Assembly: GCA_020064725.1 (NCBI GenBank)
Contig: JAGTWJ010000001.1
Coordinates: 6,076,001 to 6,140,000 of the forward strand
Length of the DNA: 64,000 nucleotides
Direction of reading: 5' to 3'
Source: Drechslerella dactyloides
Taxonomy: Eukaryota > Ascomycota > Orbiliomycetes > Orbiliales > Orbiliaceae
Of the stretch, positions 9,024-21,965 are shown piece after piece; position 1 is the stretch's first letter; each line of letters begins with the position of its first letter. Below the pieces are notes generated by a model. That model was not told where the DNA came from. It searched no databases and was given only the letters and a program-made list of their open reading frames with translations. The position numbers were made by a program, and so were the translations under genes.

Positions 9024-12000
9024 TTACAAATATTTCGCCCTCCTTGCATCTCTGAAAACTCTGCTCTTCTCCTTCCGGCTCTCCTTCGACCGTTCATGCT
9101 TCCTCATCTTCTTCCTCGCAGCTCGTTCGGGGTCCGTGACCAATTGGATAGACCGCTTATGTTTTCTGATCCGTCTTCTCTCCGTAACCTTACTTCTAAC
9201 TTCAGCGTATGCTTTGCCGTAAGCTGTAGTCCCCATCTTTGTTGACAACATCTGAAGTATCTCCTTGGCAGCCGGTTTGAGATCTATCGGCTATTAGCAA
9301 CACGCACAGATTTAGTTAATAGGTGCCAGTCATCTTACCGTTAAGGGCTTCGTTCTCGGTTTCGAGAAGACTATAGAGTGGCATGATGATTTTGACAGCA
9401 AAACTCGTCAGGTCGTCACTGGGCAAAATATGAATCATGGTGCCGATCCACTTCAATGCAAATTGCTTTCCAATGACATTCTGATATTCCTCTGTTAGTT
9501 TGAAAAACCTTGTTAGTAGCGGGGAGATTAAAGGTACCTTGCGTTGAATCATTTCATCGTTCCGAATGATGCTATTGACGCGATGCATAAGCCAGGCAAG
9601 AGCGGATGAAGTATCAGACTTTTGTCCTTGCTCTCCATTTTCGCTTCCTGGCTCATCATCAGCTTCTTCATCTTGTTCAATCCCATCCCACTCATCAGCC
9701 TCCTGTAGAACATTGCCGTTCTCCCGAATACCACCCCATTCAGCACCATCGTCTGCTTCATCGCTTTGCGCAGGGGCAACTATTCTAGGTCTTAGAAGCT
9801 TGCTGGCCTCAAAACATCGTCCCACGAAGACTAAATTTTTGACGGCCTGAGTACCCAACTCCTCAGTCAAATCTTCACTCACGAGCGCCTCAGAACAGCT
9901 TTTTGCGATATCATAAAGGTCATCGCTTGTAAGTTCCAGCCCTTTACCACTTCGTAGTGGCAACACGGATAAGTCCTCTCCGAACTCACAGAGGAATAGT
10001 CCCGTCAATTTCGTAGACATAAGCCTCACCTTCGCATGAGGGAAGCCCTCACATGCCCTGACAGCCTTCCACAGATCAGAGTATTTGTCAGATTTTGCCT
10101 GTTCTAAGAACAGCGGGACAAGCTTGGACCATAAGTGCAGAGCGTGATAGAGCTGCTCCCAGGTTACCTCCATCTCTTCTTCATCTTCCATAAACTCCTC
10201 ATCCTCGTCAATCATACTCTCTTTTGCAACCTCTGTGATTTTTTCGGTAATGAACGCAAGGTCACCCTTGACGTCCTTACCATATGCATCCACATAGACC
10301 AGCCAGAGCCTGAAGCAAGCTCGCCTCAAGATCTCCTTCCGGCCTCTTCCCAACCACGACCTCATCTCTGTTAAGAACACTGTCATTCGCTGCTCATCCG
10401 CCCTCTCAAATAACTTTTTCATCAGCACAAGTGCCATGTCTCGACACTTCTCCGCTTCGTCGTTCGCAACCACAAACACGAGTGGCATGAAGAAGACGCC
10501 CACAATATCTTGTATGAGATCATCGCCAATCTTCGTCAGCAACAGATTAACGACTTCGAGCACTGACTCGCGTCCATCCTGGTGCTCATACTCCAAATTG
10601 GCAACCAAGAAGGAGAGATGTTTGTCAAGCTTCTTACGACTTTGTGGATACTCCATCAGAAACTGGAAATACAGTCCGCGACAGCTCTCCCTAACGCCTT
10701 TTGAATGGTTTTGAATCATAATCTTCGAAACTTCATCAATAACGTCATAAACTTCCGGGACGAGAATTCTGCGGGACAGAACAGCCTTGAGAAAATTGAA
10801 GGTCAAGCCCTGTCGGTCAGGTTCCACCAAGTCCGGCTGTATCTTGACCAGGACGTATGAAAGGATAGTGGGTTTGATATCCACATTTCTCCGTTCCCTA
10901 AGGATAGCCCCAAGCAGTTTCAAGCTAGCTTGTGCTAACTCTGAGTTCGTATTCGGGCTGTCCTGGAGAATATGATGGCAATCCTTGACGAAAACGAACA
11001 TGCTTCGGGCGTCGAGCCGAGGTAGAGGGACTTTGATAATGGACGTCAGAAGCCTGATGCAAGAAATTTTGACCTCATCTTCTTCGGCGCGAATATTGTC
11101 TCCGATGATATTAACCCAGGCGTCCAGGTTTTCTGGTGTCATCAGCTCCTCATGTTTTTGAAGCACACTTCTGACTGTGTCTAACGCGAACCGAAGCAGT
11201 TTGAACCAATAGATATTCTTTCGCTCACTGGATTTTCGGGATTTGGCGGACTGTAAGTTGACGATGAATCTGTCTTCGAGTTCGTCCCGGATCGATACTT
11301 CTTTCACTGTCTCCTCAACCTTCGAGGCTCTGTAACTATGCTCCATAAGTTCCCAGCAGAACACCAAGATGTCTCTGCCTTTAACAGACGGATTTTTCGT
11401 CAAGCCAAGACCAATTCGCCTGAACAGCTCGTCCACCTTTTTCACGATGGAATGATTTAGCTTCTCCAATAGAATCAACCGGACAGGCTTGATGACTTCC
11501 CCGAGATAAGGCAGAGTAGTGATACTAGTCAGTATTTCGGCCGTATCGTAACTCTTATTTGTCTTGATCTCTTTCATCTTCTTCGTATACCCCTCTGCCT
11601 CTTTCTCCGATGCAGTAACACCGAATATGTCATCCATGACAACGTTCATGATATCCGATGCACAGTAGTCGAGAGACCCAACCTCCCATTTAGGCACAGC
11701 ATGTACCATCATGGCATGGACAGTGAACGAAAGAACATGTAGTTGGTATCCGCGAAGGAGAGCACCTCGCAGCTCCTTTAGAACAAAACCGAAGTACTTT
11801 GGCCCGAGCATAGCAGTTATTTCTGATAGCGTATTCCTGGTCAAGTCTCGCGAGGTTTGATCGCGGCTTCTGAGGATATGACACAGGCTTGTTAGAACTG
11901 GAGGAAGGTGTTGAGATAATGTTTCATCCGATAAGACTCTCATGAGTTTGACGATTGCCACTGCTACCGGTACGCGAAGGCTGACAGTCGATTCATCTTT

Positions 12001-15000
12001 CTGTTTCAAGAATACGAGAAGTTGAGGAAGCATTTGCTGAAGGACGTCATTCTCAAGCTTCTCAGCGGGGGGTAGAGAAGTAGCTAGAGCCGGTACATGG
12101 CTCTCGGTACCATTCATAGTGATATCGTCGTTCTTCGATGTTGGTACAGGAACGGATCTTTCCTTAGCTTGAAGCATTGCTTCAGCCATTCCACTTATGA
12201 CTCTGATCGCCAATTTTTCCTGTCCCTCGTTCTCTTTCATCTGTGTAAGATACCTTCTGAAGAGAGCCCTGTAATGTGACCATCCAATATTTGCTGCAAG
12301 GACTGACAAGGTCTTAATAGCGTCTGTGGCAAGGTTATGCGCTCCCTCATCCTGATCGAAAATGAAATGTTCGATCAGTGGGATGAGGTATTGGGCGAGA
12401 TTCGAGCTGCTAATGGGAGTTTTCTCGACCGTCTCGGCAAGCCTCCGAATTGCTCTGCCTCGCCGATGCTGCTGAATATGCAATATGTTGTAGAAGAAGT
12501 TGGCTTCTTCGTCTCCATCAGCAAGAAGCGGCTTCATATCAGCCAGCTCAGAACCATCGCACTCTTTGACAACGTGCCCCAGGACATTGATGTACTCCAT
12601 GCGTATGAGCTCCGAAGCCTCGCGTAAACCATTGCGGACGGCGGGGAGTAAGATGCCCGAGAGTGTCCCCGCGTAATCTGAAGCTTCGGCGCTTGTCGAG
12701 GCCTTGCCCACTCGCTCAATGAATCGCCGCAGGCAGTAGGAGGCGTTTGTCCTTGTTGTCAACTCCTCTTGGTCTCTGATAAAGAAAAGCATATTGTGAA
12801 CGATAGGAGTCCACTGCTTCAGAGTCAGGACCTGGTATCTATCCTCGTTTATCTCCGCGAACGCTGCTAGTCGCTTGTTAAAATCTGGTTCGTCCAGCGC
12901 TTTCATTGAATAAGCGTTCATATCTTCGCAGAATCTAGCAACTTCTTCGAGAGACTCGTCCCATTCGACGAAAACGTACAGAACCTTTGCGAGAAGCTCT
13001 CGATTTTCCCTGTCTCTGAAGAATGAGAACTGTGAAGAGGTGATTCTGAAGGCTTTCTTGATCAGATCATCACCAATCTGCTGCAGGAGGCCAGGAAGGA
13101 CATTATAGATGATCCTCAAGATGTCACCTTTAGCCTTGGGTTTCACCCTTGTCGTTGGCTGGGAGATCAGGAAAAGAGATATCTCCAAAATCTTCTTTGT
13201 CTCAGCTGTGGTATCAGCATACGCCGCCAACTGCGATACAACCTCCACGCATTTTTCGAGAATTTCTTTCGGCAGGCTCTTCTCAAGAATGTTGCCAAAC
13301 CGTTGAAGGAAAGAATCAACATAAGGAGCCAAAAGTGACTTCCGCAACGTTTTAGTCTGATCTTCCTCCACTCGAGCAACAAGATTCTGCACCAGAGATA
13401 TGACATCCAGAACGACATCGTTGCTCACGGAAGGGACGCCCAAGCACTCCGATACTTGGCGCAGCACATCGATGTTGTACTCGACTAAAAATGGCGACAT
13501 ATTCGCATGCGACGACCATGTAACAAACACACTCAGCAATCCCGATCGAGACTGTGCGTGCTCAGCAGCAAATTTGGCCAGCCTAGGTTCGACAAGAGTC
13601 GTGAAGAAAGCTGGCATATACCGCGTCCAGGGCATCTCAGGAAACCTCGCAAAGAATTCATCGACACAGCGAAAGCCGACTTGACGGATCGTTCGGTATG
13701 ATTGCAAATTTTCCGTCTCAAACTCGCTTTCGGCTTGTCTGAGAGTGTGACCAGAAGCGTTGACAATGCAGATCATCAAGTTGTCGAAAATTGGTTCGAC
13801 GACATGACTCAGAGACTTCCCGAGCTCTTTAACCATATCCTCTATCATATTGACAAAACCAAGTTGCTTCCTGGGCGAAACCTTCAGCCGGTCCAGGGCG
13901 CCCATGTCGAAGACGTACCGGTCAGTGCTATTTTTGTTCACGAAGTCCAGGCCCTTGTATTCGTCCATGGCTATGTCAGCGAACATGCTGATGTCCGTTT
14001 CCGTAAAATTAGCGAGGCTCGCTAGGATAGATATCCTTCGGCTTTCCATGCCCCTGCTACCGGAAGCTGCATTCTTTCGTGACAGACTTCTGCCATATAG
14101 GACCCGGAGCAAGACCGGCATCAATTGGCTTCGATGATCTTCCTGGATGATGCTTTCATCCTTGTCAACCTGTATGAAGTTTGTAATTTCATCGCGAAAA
14201 TTTGACTCGCTGAACAGATTCATGAGATTTTCTTGGTAAGGGCGGATAGCGGGTGATTTCCAGGCGAATATGCACTCCAATGCTACCGTTTGTCGCTTCG
14301 TGTCACCAGACGCTGCCATATCGAGGAGAGCGTCGTAGACATCATCTGCTTTGTAGAGGACTCTCGGATTGTGAAATCGGGCAAATATCTTGAGCATCGC
14401 CGTTTGGTCGCTTCCACTCCATTTCATTTGAGTCTCGGGTAGCTCCTCATCATCGTCTGTACCATCATTCGTCCGTTGTCGTGCCCACTCCAAGAATAAA
14501 GGCACAAGCTGCCTCGATCGCTTTTCGGCGACTTGCGGCATTTCATATAGCAACTTTAACGCTTGGCTCCGGGCAGTTGATTGAGTCAGGACTGTGTCTT
14601 TCATGTTATCAAGTGTAGCTCTGATGGCATCTAGAGGATCTGCGAACGCATCACGAGTTTTGACGGCCAGTTTCCGAAGAGACTCAATGTTCGAGCATTC
14701 GAATTCCGAAACATGTCTTGACCCCAATTCGAGTTCGGGCAGAGGAGAAGTTTCATCATCCAGCGCCTGTGGAAGCGTGAGCCACGAAAATGCTAGCGAA
14801 GAAACGACAGCCTCGTTCTTCTCCGCTATCTTCGCCAGCGTTGCAATAACTTCATCCCAGAGAGGTGCGAATTTGATTGTTAGCAAGCCAAAACATAGAC
14901 GAGGAAGCAATCTTGCTCCGAATTTGCCGCAACCACCAGCTTGGTACGAAAGCCCAAGTTTTCGAACATGCATAGCGACGTTGCGAGACGTAGTGATAGA

Positions 15001-17245
15001 GATAGCGGTGTTCTCGATCAGCTGCATCATCTCGATAGTGTCGGATTCTTCCGGGGACTTGTTAGTAGAAGTGCAGATGAAGAATAAGATATCGAGAGAA
15101 ACACCGCGAAGCTCATGGCTCGGTGATTCTAAGTTTTTCTCCAGGGCACTGAATATGGCTTCAAACTCGGTAGAGTCTTGAGGCGGAACATGCATCCTAT
15201 TCAGCGAATGTTAGCCGTTGTGACTTTTACTGCTTGTTAATGGGGCTATTGTGTATACCTCTTATTCTCCAATCCTCGCCTTATGCCGACCAGGAAACCA
15301 TGTTCAACCGCCAACTCTGGAAACGACTCCCAGATTCCATCCCAGAACTCGGACTCGTGGTCCAATTCTGCCAGTATGGAAAGCAGAGATCCCATTATAG
15401 CGAGAACTCGGTGGCTTCTTCGCTGGCGCGGAACACTCCGTAGATCCGAGAAGGTAATTTTCATCTTCTTGGCGAGGGAACGACAATGTTCTCCCCTTCT
15501 GTTCGAAGACTGCAAGATCTGAAGATAGGCATAAAGTTTTAATAGTGAGCGGTATTGGTCGTCCGTATCCATCGCATCTTCATCCGATTTCCGAAGCATG
15601 CTGGCATCGCTCAGCGCGTTTTCAACGTGCCGTAACGCCGATGTGGGTATTCCGTTGAGCTTCCAGATCTCCGCTCGGTCATTATATATCTTCTCCAGCT
15701 TGGGCAACGCCATCAAGATCTCGCCTTCATGTTTAGCCCAGCTCTCTCCCGAGATGAAAGTTACGAGCACCTGGAACCAGAGGTCGCTGAACCTAGCTAG
15801 CCCTGATTCTGCAAGAAGTGTTGAAAACGACAGGAAGAATATGCCATCTCTGTAAGTCGACACTGAGGCAGCGATACCCCGAAGCTTTGGTAAAACAACC
15901 TCGAGCTCTGCCTGTTGGAAAATAATGGCAAATCCTTGCAGAGCACACCAATAGCAATCATCATTTGCCAAACTTGCGGCCACTTCCAGTAGCGTAAGCA
16001 ATATTTCTGCTGGTCGTGCCCAACTCTCGATTCTGTTGCCCTTTCGAGTCCCCAAAGCCGTGAAGAGCAGATTCGCCGCAAAACCTGGGACATTCCTCGA
16101 TTTCGCTGAGTCCTCTGCAAACCGATAGATTGATTCGAGCAGAGTCCCGGCAGTCTCACGCTTGGTTTTATGAATCAGACCAACGATGGTCCCTGTTACC
16201 ACGTCTTCCCACAAGGCACTCTCCTGGCCCAGTTCTTCATCTAGACTTTCCGCGAGGAGCGCATTGACGACGGGCTCTGCTCTCGTATGCAGGTTGTGAT
16301 CGACTCCCATGCATGTTTCCACAAACATGGTCCGCAGACCGTGTACGTATTGGTCGGCGTTAGATTCAGGGTTGGTTCTACTGGTATGCACCAGATCCCT
16401 TGCGATAAACTGTACGATTGAGGCCAGCCCTTCTCCTTTCGACTTCCGGATCAGGAATGACATTGCCTCGGCCATAAACCTTGTCGTGTAGTACTTCTGG
16501 TTTTCCTTTCCCAAGAGCGGAGCAACAATCGTGTATAACGGCCGCAAATCCTCGACGAGCAGTCGACTTAGATACTTTAGCAGGTACGCTAGAGCCTCAA
16601 ACGCCCATTCAACGACCTCCACGTTCTTGGTACGCATTATGACGCCTGTGATAAGCTTTACACAGCGCTCAAAGTGTTTCTCGAACACGACGCCAAGATC
16701 CCGCGCCAGCTGCGGGACAAGTCCCAGCAGGGGCTGCAAGCTGCTATCCTCGCCTTCATTTTCGGATTTCAGGATCGCGTCTTCGATGTTCGTGACTATC
16801 AGCTCTTGGTGGTATACAATGTGCGGGAGGGATTCGGTGTATTGGGTTGTAACACGGCTGAAGTCGACAAAGTTGGCGGATAGGTAGAGATCGTTGTAGG
16901 CGGTGAGGGTTTCGAAAAAGTGCGAAGAGTTCTCGGAGGGCAGGGCATCGTCGAATCGGCGAATACGTCGAATCGGATCGATTTTGCTATAGAAAGGTGG
17001 AAGATGTTAGCGTCTCCTAGTGTCCCGATTGTGATTGCGGGCGAGGGCTTACATCGAAGCAATTTTCTGGGTGAAGGTTTGGAACTACAGGGCCGCGAAA
17101 CGATTAGCTCTGTCGCGCGAAAGATCGTGACTTCTTCAGAGCGGGGAAAGAGCCCTACCGTATGTCTTTTGCTGCTCGCAGTGCCGCCCTTCCGGGTGCT
17201 TTTCGCGATTTTCGCCGTGCCCATCCTGGACGTCTTCGGCGCCAT
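9024..17245 (-). CDS. utp20: UTP20, U3 snoRNA-associated protein 20 (SSU processome)
   Basis: Very large HEAT/ARM-like repeat protein of the small-subunit processome in the nucleolus, needed for 18S rRNA processing. Exons on the minus strand: 17245-17159, 17084-17053, 16986-15259, 15196-9339, 9283-9024, giving about 2654 residues, close to the family size (yeast about 2490). The start ATG at 17245 opens a basic N-terminus (MAPKTSRMGTAKIAKSTRKG). It is followed by FTQKIASIKIDPIRRIRRFD, matching the conserved UTP20 start region that reads KIDPIRR. The C-terminal exon is strongly basic (ERRRIRKHKRSIQL, KKMRKHERSKESRKEKSR), typical of this protein. An acidic stretch (residues around WDGIEQDEEADDEPGSENGE) lies in the C-terminal part. 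A 48-nt in-frame segment at 9490-9537 has intron-like signals, so isoforms are possible. Head-to-head with POL5. The identification is strong; exact exon ends are by eye. Confidence 0.93.
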
Positions 17246-17476
17246 CGCTGTTGGAGTCGCAGTTCGTCGAATTTGTTGATTGGATGCTGTCGCGAAACCA
17301 ACTCTGCGCATCGAAAATTTTTGGGCCCACCAACTCGGTTCGCCTGCGATTGTTCGGCTGCAGAAAGGTGGCCGGCTACCGAGCCTAACCAGAAAGAAAA
17401 ACTTTCAGGCGCAAGGACAATACTCTTTAACTCTCGCGCCATCAACTTTCGAAAGTCCTACGTCGACACCGCAGCA
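17246..17476. promoter_or_regulatory. bidirectional promoter shared by UTP20 and POL5, with RRPE-like motif
   Basis: Only about 230 bp separate the start codons of two divergently transcribed nucleolar genes. GAAAATTTTT at 17313-17322 resembles the rRNA-processing element (RRPE, consensus TGAAAAWTTTT) known from ribosome-biogenesis promoters in yeasts and other fungi. No exact PAC box (GCGATGAG) was found. Confidence 0.5.
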
Positions 17477-20400
17477 ATGGCGCCAACTGCGACTCATTTC
17501 CTGCCGGCTCCTGAGATTCGAAAGCAATTCGCCGGCCTCTCAAAGGATGACGAAAACGAGCGGATCGAAGCAGCGAAAGGCCTCAGCGTCCTTCTCAGAA
17601 ATTCAACCGAAAACCGCGACGAAACCGTCAAATACTGCCTTACGCGACTGATCAAAGGCCTCACAAGCGGGAATGAATCGAGCCGTCTCGGGTTTTCCTT
17701 AGCCCTAGTTGAGGTAGGCATTCGCAGATGTCCAGGCTCTACAGCTCTAGATTCTTTGTTACTGACCTGATGTGGAGGTAGCTTCTTTACAGCCTGCTTC
17801 AGAATGAGGACCCACTATTATCCGACTACCCATTCCGATCGATCGTACAGCTCATCATTGAGCACACCGAGCCATCGGGGGCGCTCTCAAAGCAGGAAGA
17901 ACGAGGATTCTACTTTGGCCGTTTATTTGGACTTAAAGCCCTGATCGAGACGAGGCTGTTATTCACCGCCGACGCCGACGCAGCAAGATGGCAATCGGTC
18001 CTAGCGCAGCTGATTTTGCTCGCGCAAAAAAAGCCTTGGCTGAGGGAATCATGCTGCCTGATCATCCGTAATGCGGTGCTTGAGATCGGAGAATCCCAGA
18101 AGGAGCTTATTAAGGCGACATGCGATGAACTGGAGAGGTCAGGTCTCATCAAATCAAGCGATGGAATCGGCATATGGATCACTCTGTTGCAAAGGCATAA
18201 GGACACACTCGATAGCCTAAACCTCCGATTGCAAAAGCGGTCGTCGCCTTTGGAGCGGTCATACCTACAAACCCTCGCCAAAATCCTGAGAGAGTCGGAA
18301 GGGAAAGATGACGAAAACGAGAAGCTCGCTCAGAAAGGTAGCTGGAACGCAAGATTGTCCTGGGTATGGGATGTCATCTTGCAATCCTATACCGATAACC
18401 AGCCTCTAGAGAAGGAAACTGCGACTTTCAGCGAGTTCTGGCAAGCGGTTGTGAACGATGGCCTGTTCTCAAACGGGGCTTCTGAGGAACGCAAGTTCTG
18501 GGGATTTCTCTTGTTCAACAAGGCACTGTCTACCCTGAACGACAAGGAAGCTATCCCGAAACTTTTCTCTCCGAATTTCATGAAGTGCTTCATCAATCAA
18601 CTAAACGCACCTGAACGATACCTCCACAAAGCGGCACAGAAGTCGCTACGAACAATAAAAGCAACGGCGGAAGCGACTCCATCTATCGCCTCGACACTAC
18701 TGCTCTGCTTGTTGACTGGCAATGGCGGCTCAAACTTCGAATCAATCACGAAGACCAAAGTAATCGAACCTCTGTTCTCATACGCGGACGAACAAGGACA
18801 GCTAGAAGTCATCCTTTTCTTCAGATCGTTGATTCTAAAGCCAGACACCGAAGACCTCAAATCCGCCGAAAAATCGAGGCAATGGGCAGCAGACCATCTT
18901 CTATCCCTAGTCCGCAGCAGCAAAGCTGGATTGCAGTCATCAGCAATATCCGAAATCATAAATATTCTGGTTGAATATGGGCACTTCAACATCAACGACC
19001 CCAAAGGATCGCCCGAGCCCGGACTCACACCTACCACTCAAGCCACACTACGAACCAGGCTGTCGAGTTGTCTCTCTGACTTACTTCAACGGCCTGAATT
19101 CCGCGAAATAATATGGCCAGCGAAAGCCGTCCTTCTCATCAAGAAGAAGAAGCAAGAAGAGAACAACAGTGAATTCGCGATCACAGTCGACGAGAATATT
19201 GAAGAAGAAATAGCCAAAGTCTCCAAGATCGTCTCAAAGTTGGACAAGAAATCGCCAGCCGTAGGGTCGCGCCGCTATGCCTTCGAATTGATGTACTCGC
19301 TGCTATTGTTACAGTTGTTCAATGGCGAGCCAGACGCAATGGATATGCTGCAAGACTTACACCTCGTATATGAGAAGATCGGCAAGGATAAGAAAGAAGG
19401 GAAAGACAAGAAGAAGGACAAGCATCGTCATAAGCGACAAAGGCACAGTCACGAACACGAAGAAGACGAACAGGAAGAGCAAGATTCACTCGAAGTTCTG
19501 ATTGAATTGCTATTGGGATTCCTAGCGAAGCCCTCGGTTTTGGCGAAGAAGATGTCGCAGATGGTGTTCAGATGCTTCGCGGATTCCTTGAGTTCTCTCG
19601 CACTACAGCCCCTCCTACGGCCGCTGGCGGTCGACGAGAGTCAAGAAGGACAACGGGAGCTTTTTGATATCGAGAACGATGACGAGATTATGGACGAAGA
19701 TGACGAGGACATTCTATCCGACGAGGGTGATGAAGACTCGGATGTCGAAGTGCTAGATGTGGAGGAGGATGGTTCCGCGGAAGATTCTTCTGATGACTCT
19801 GGGTCAGACGAAGAAGATGAAGATGAAGACGAAGACGAAGACAACACTCTCGACGAGGAAACGCTCAAACTCCATGCAGCGCTCGCTGAAGCCCTCGGGA
19901 CTTCCGCCGACCCACCCGGTGCCGATTCAGATTCCGACGAGTCCATGGATGACGATCAAATGATGCTCCTCGACGAACAGCTCTCCAAGATCTTCAAACA
20001 GCGCAAAACGCCCAACAAGAAACTGCAAAAAGCGTCCGCCAAAGAATCCGTCGTCAACTTCAAAAACCGCATCCTCGAGCTGCTCGAGATATATGTGAAA
20101 GCAGACGGAAAGACCGATGATAAACTCCATGTCATCGTGCCCTGTCTACAAGCCATACGCAAAACTAGCAATCAAAGCGTCCGCAGTCACGCCCAGAACG
20201 TCCTCAAAGCCTTGACACAATCCACCAAGAAGAAGCAAAGCAAAGACGAGCAGCCCGAAGAATCCGACACCGGAGTCGCAGACCCAGAGGCTGCCTTCGA
20301 CAAACTCCAACAAATCCACAAAGAGTCCGCACAGCCGCAGCAGTCTCGCGAACACGCAGCGTCCTGCAGCCAGTGCAGTCTCTACATATCGAAACTGCTA

Positions 20401-20643
20401 ACGGCCAACGATAAAAGCTGGATACCACGGATCACGGAGCTTTACTTCTCCCAAACAATGGTCGCGTGGATGACTGACGCGAAGAACGGTTCACAGCCGG
20501 CGCTGTTTACCGACTTCGTGACATGGGCGGGCACAATGCGCAAGTCGCTGGCAACGGCCGGTAGACCTTCAGACAAGGTGGAAGTCACAGGCAAGAGCCC
20601 CAGCGGAAAGGCGGACAAAAAGAGGAAACGGAAGGCAAAGTAG
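17477..20643 (+). CDS. pol5: POL5 / MYBBP1A-like nucleolar protein (DNA polymerase phi family)
   Basis: Nucleolar ribosome-biogenesis factor of the MYBBP1A/Pol5 family. Despite the old name polymerase phi, the family is not thought to act as a replicative polymerase. Exons are 17477-17713 and 17782-20643, with junction SLALVE-LLYSLLQNEDPLL, giving about 1032 residues (yeast Pol5 about 1020). The N-terminal HEAT-like helices carry family motifs RLGFSLALVE, GRLFGLKALIETRLLF and KKPWLRESCCLIIRNAV. A basic KKEGKDKKKDKHRHKRQ stretch near 490 and a long acidic tract near 630-700 (runs of Asp and Glu) are typical of the family. The C-terminus is lysine- and arginine-rich (KADKKRKRKAK). The start ATG follows an A-rich context (GCAGCAATGG). 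It is divergent from UTP20, consistent with co-regulation of two nucleolar genes. Confidence 0.9.
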
Positions 20644-20772
20644 GCGCTTTGCCATCATTATCGTTGTATCATATATCGATTCATCATATACTAGCATAAA
20701 TCTGTATCATATATCCAACATGAAACCCTCATTCTAAAACATCATTGAATCACGGTCGATTGATAAAGATCC

Positions 20773-21965
20773 CTAACTCCAATCTTCGTCGTCATTAAGC
20801 CGCTCCTGCACCTCCCGATAGCCCCTGCGTCGAGCCCGCATCTTCGACACAAAGATAGCCGCACACAGGCCGAGTACTATGACCACAGTCAGCGGTATGA
20901 GCACCGACAAGGCGACTGCTAGTGTCAATTCCACATGGTCATTAGCCATCATCGATCATCTAGTAAATCTAGACGCCAACTCCCGGACAAGTACGCGATA
21001 AAGGAACAGCGGCAACACTCACCAGCTTCCATGATGCTCCCAAGTGCAGCCCACTCCTTGGCCACATCCTCCTGTCCAACCCTTGCTACATCCGTCGGCG
21101 CCGCTGCAGTTGGCATCGACTGCATCGCATCCTGTCCGCCGGAAATCTGTGCGGGGTCTTTGACAATCGTCCCAGTCAGTCCCTCCATGATCTCCTCAAT
21201 CTCATCCGCCAGATTATCCAGACCGAACCCAAACCCGCCATTTCCAACTCCGTGAGAACTCTGCCGATTGTCACCACTGATCCATATCTCTTCGATCATG
21301 CCGTCACCACTTCCGCCAGTCATCAGCATCTCCGGTGCGTTTGGCGGGAGTATCTCAATTTCCATGATGCCTGTGTCCGCTTCGTCGGAACCCGGCGCGT
21401 CGACGACGGGACCGAGCATTCCAAGTGGCACGCCACCAAAGCCCCCAACTTCGACCAATTGCATTTCTTCCGGGTCTGCGGCATCAAACCACTCGTCATC
21501 GCTATCACTTTGGTGCTCGGGATACCCGCCTATGTGATCGTCCTGACCATCAGCACTAATAGCTTCCCAGTCTTCATTGCCAGCATCTTCGGGTGCATTA
21601 TCAGGATATTCAGTATCCGCATCCACATCCTGGTCCTTTATCGGCGTCGGTCGTGATGGAGTAGCATCTTCCAGGCGATGCGGAACAACCTCGCCCGCAT
21701 CAGCATCAGCACCAGCATCAGCGTTAGCATCCGAGGAAGCGTCGGCATCGGCTCCGGCACCGCGGTTGCCTAAGGTCGTGTCGGCGTTGGCATCTTTCTC
21801 CGCAGCCTCCAGGCTCTCGTCGGTTGGTATCTTGACTACCCCCTGTAAGTCTGCAGGCTGATTGCTACCATCGTCAAGGAGGACATTTTTGCCAAGTTCG
21901 CTGTCATCGATGGCGACTGCAGGAATGGTAGACGCCACCAGCTGAGAATTTCTTCGGATGTGCAT
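20773..21965 (-). CDS. acidic protein with single C-terminal membrane segment, unknown function
   Basis: I do not recognise this gene. Two minus-strand exons are visible: 21965 (or further upstream) to 21023, and 20918-20773, joined by a GT-AG intron. The joined protein has about 362 residues from the first in-frame ATG. The frame stays open upstream to about 22058 without an ATG and starts after an acceptor-like TTTCTAACAG, so a further 5' exon is likely and the start is uncertain. The first half is acidic and rich in Ala, Asp and Gly (ADADASSDANADAGADADAG). The 3' exon encodes AVALSVLIPLTVVIVLGLCAAIFV, one hydrophobic helix, followed by a basic then acidic tail (KMRARRRGYREVQERLNDDEDWS). 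This looks like a single-pass protein with a long acidic, probably lumenal or extracellular domain. It is convergent with POL5, 129 bp apart. Confidence 0.55.
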
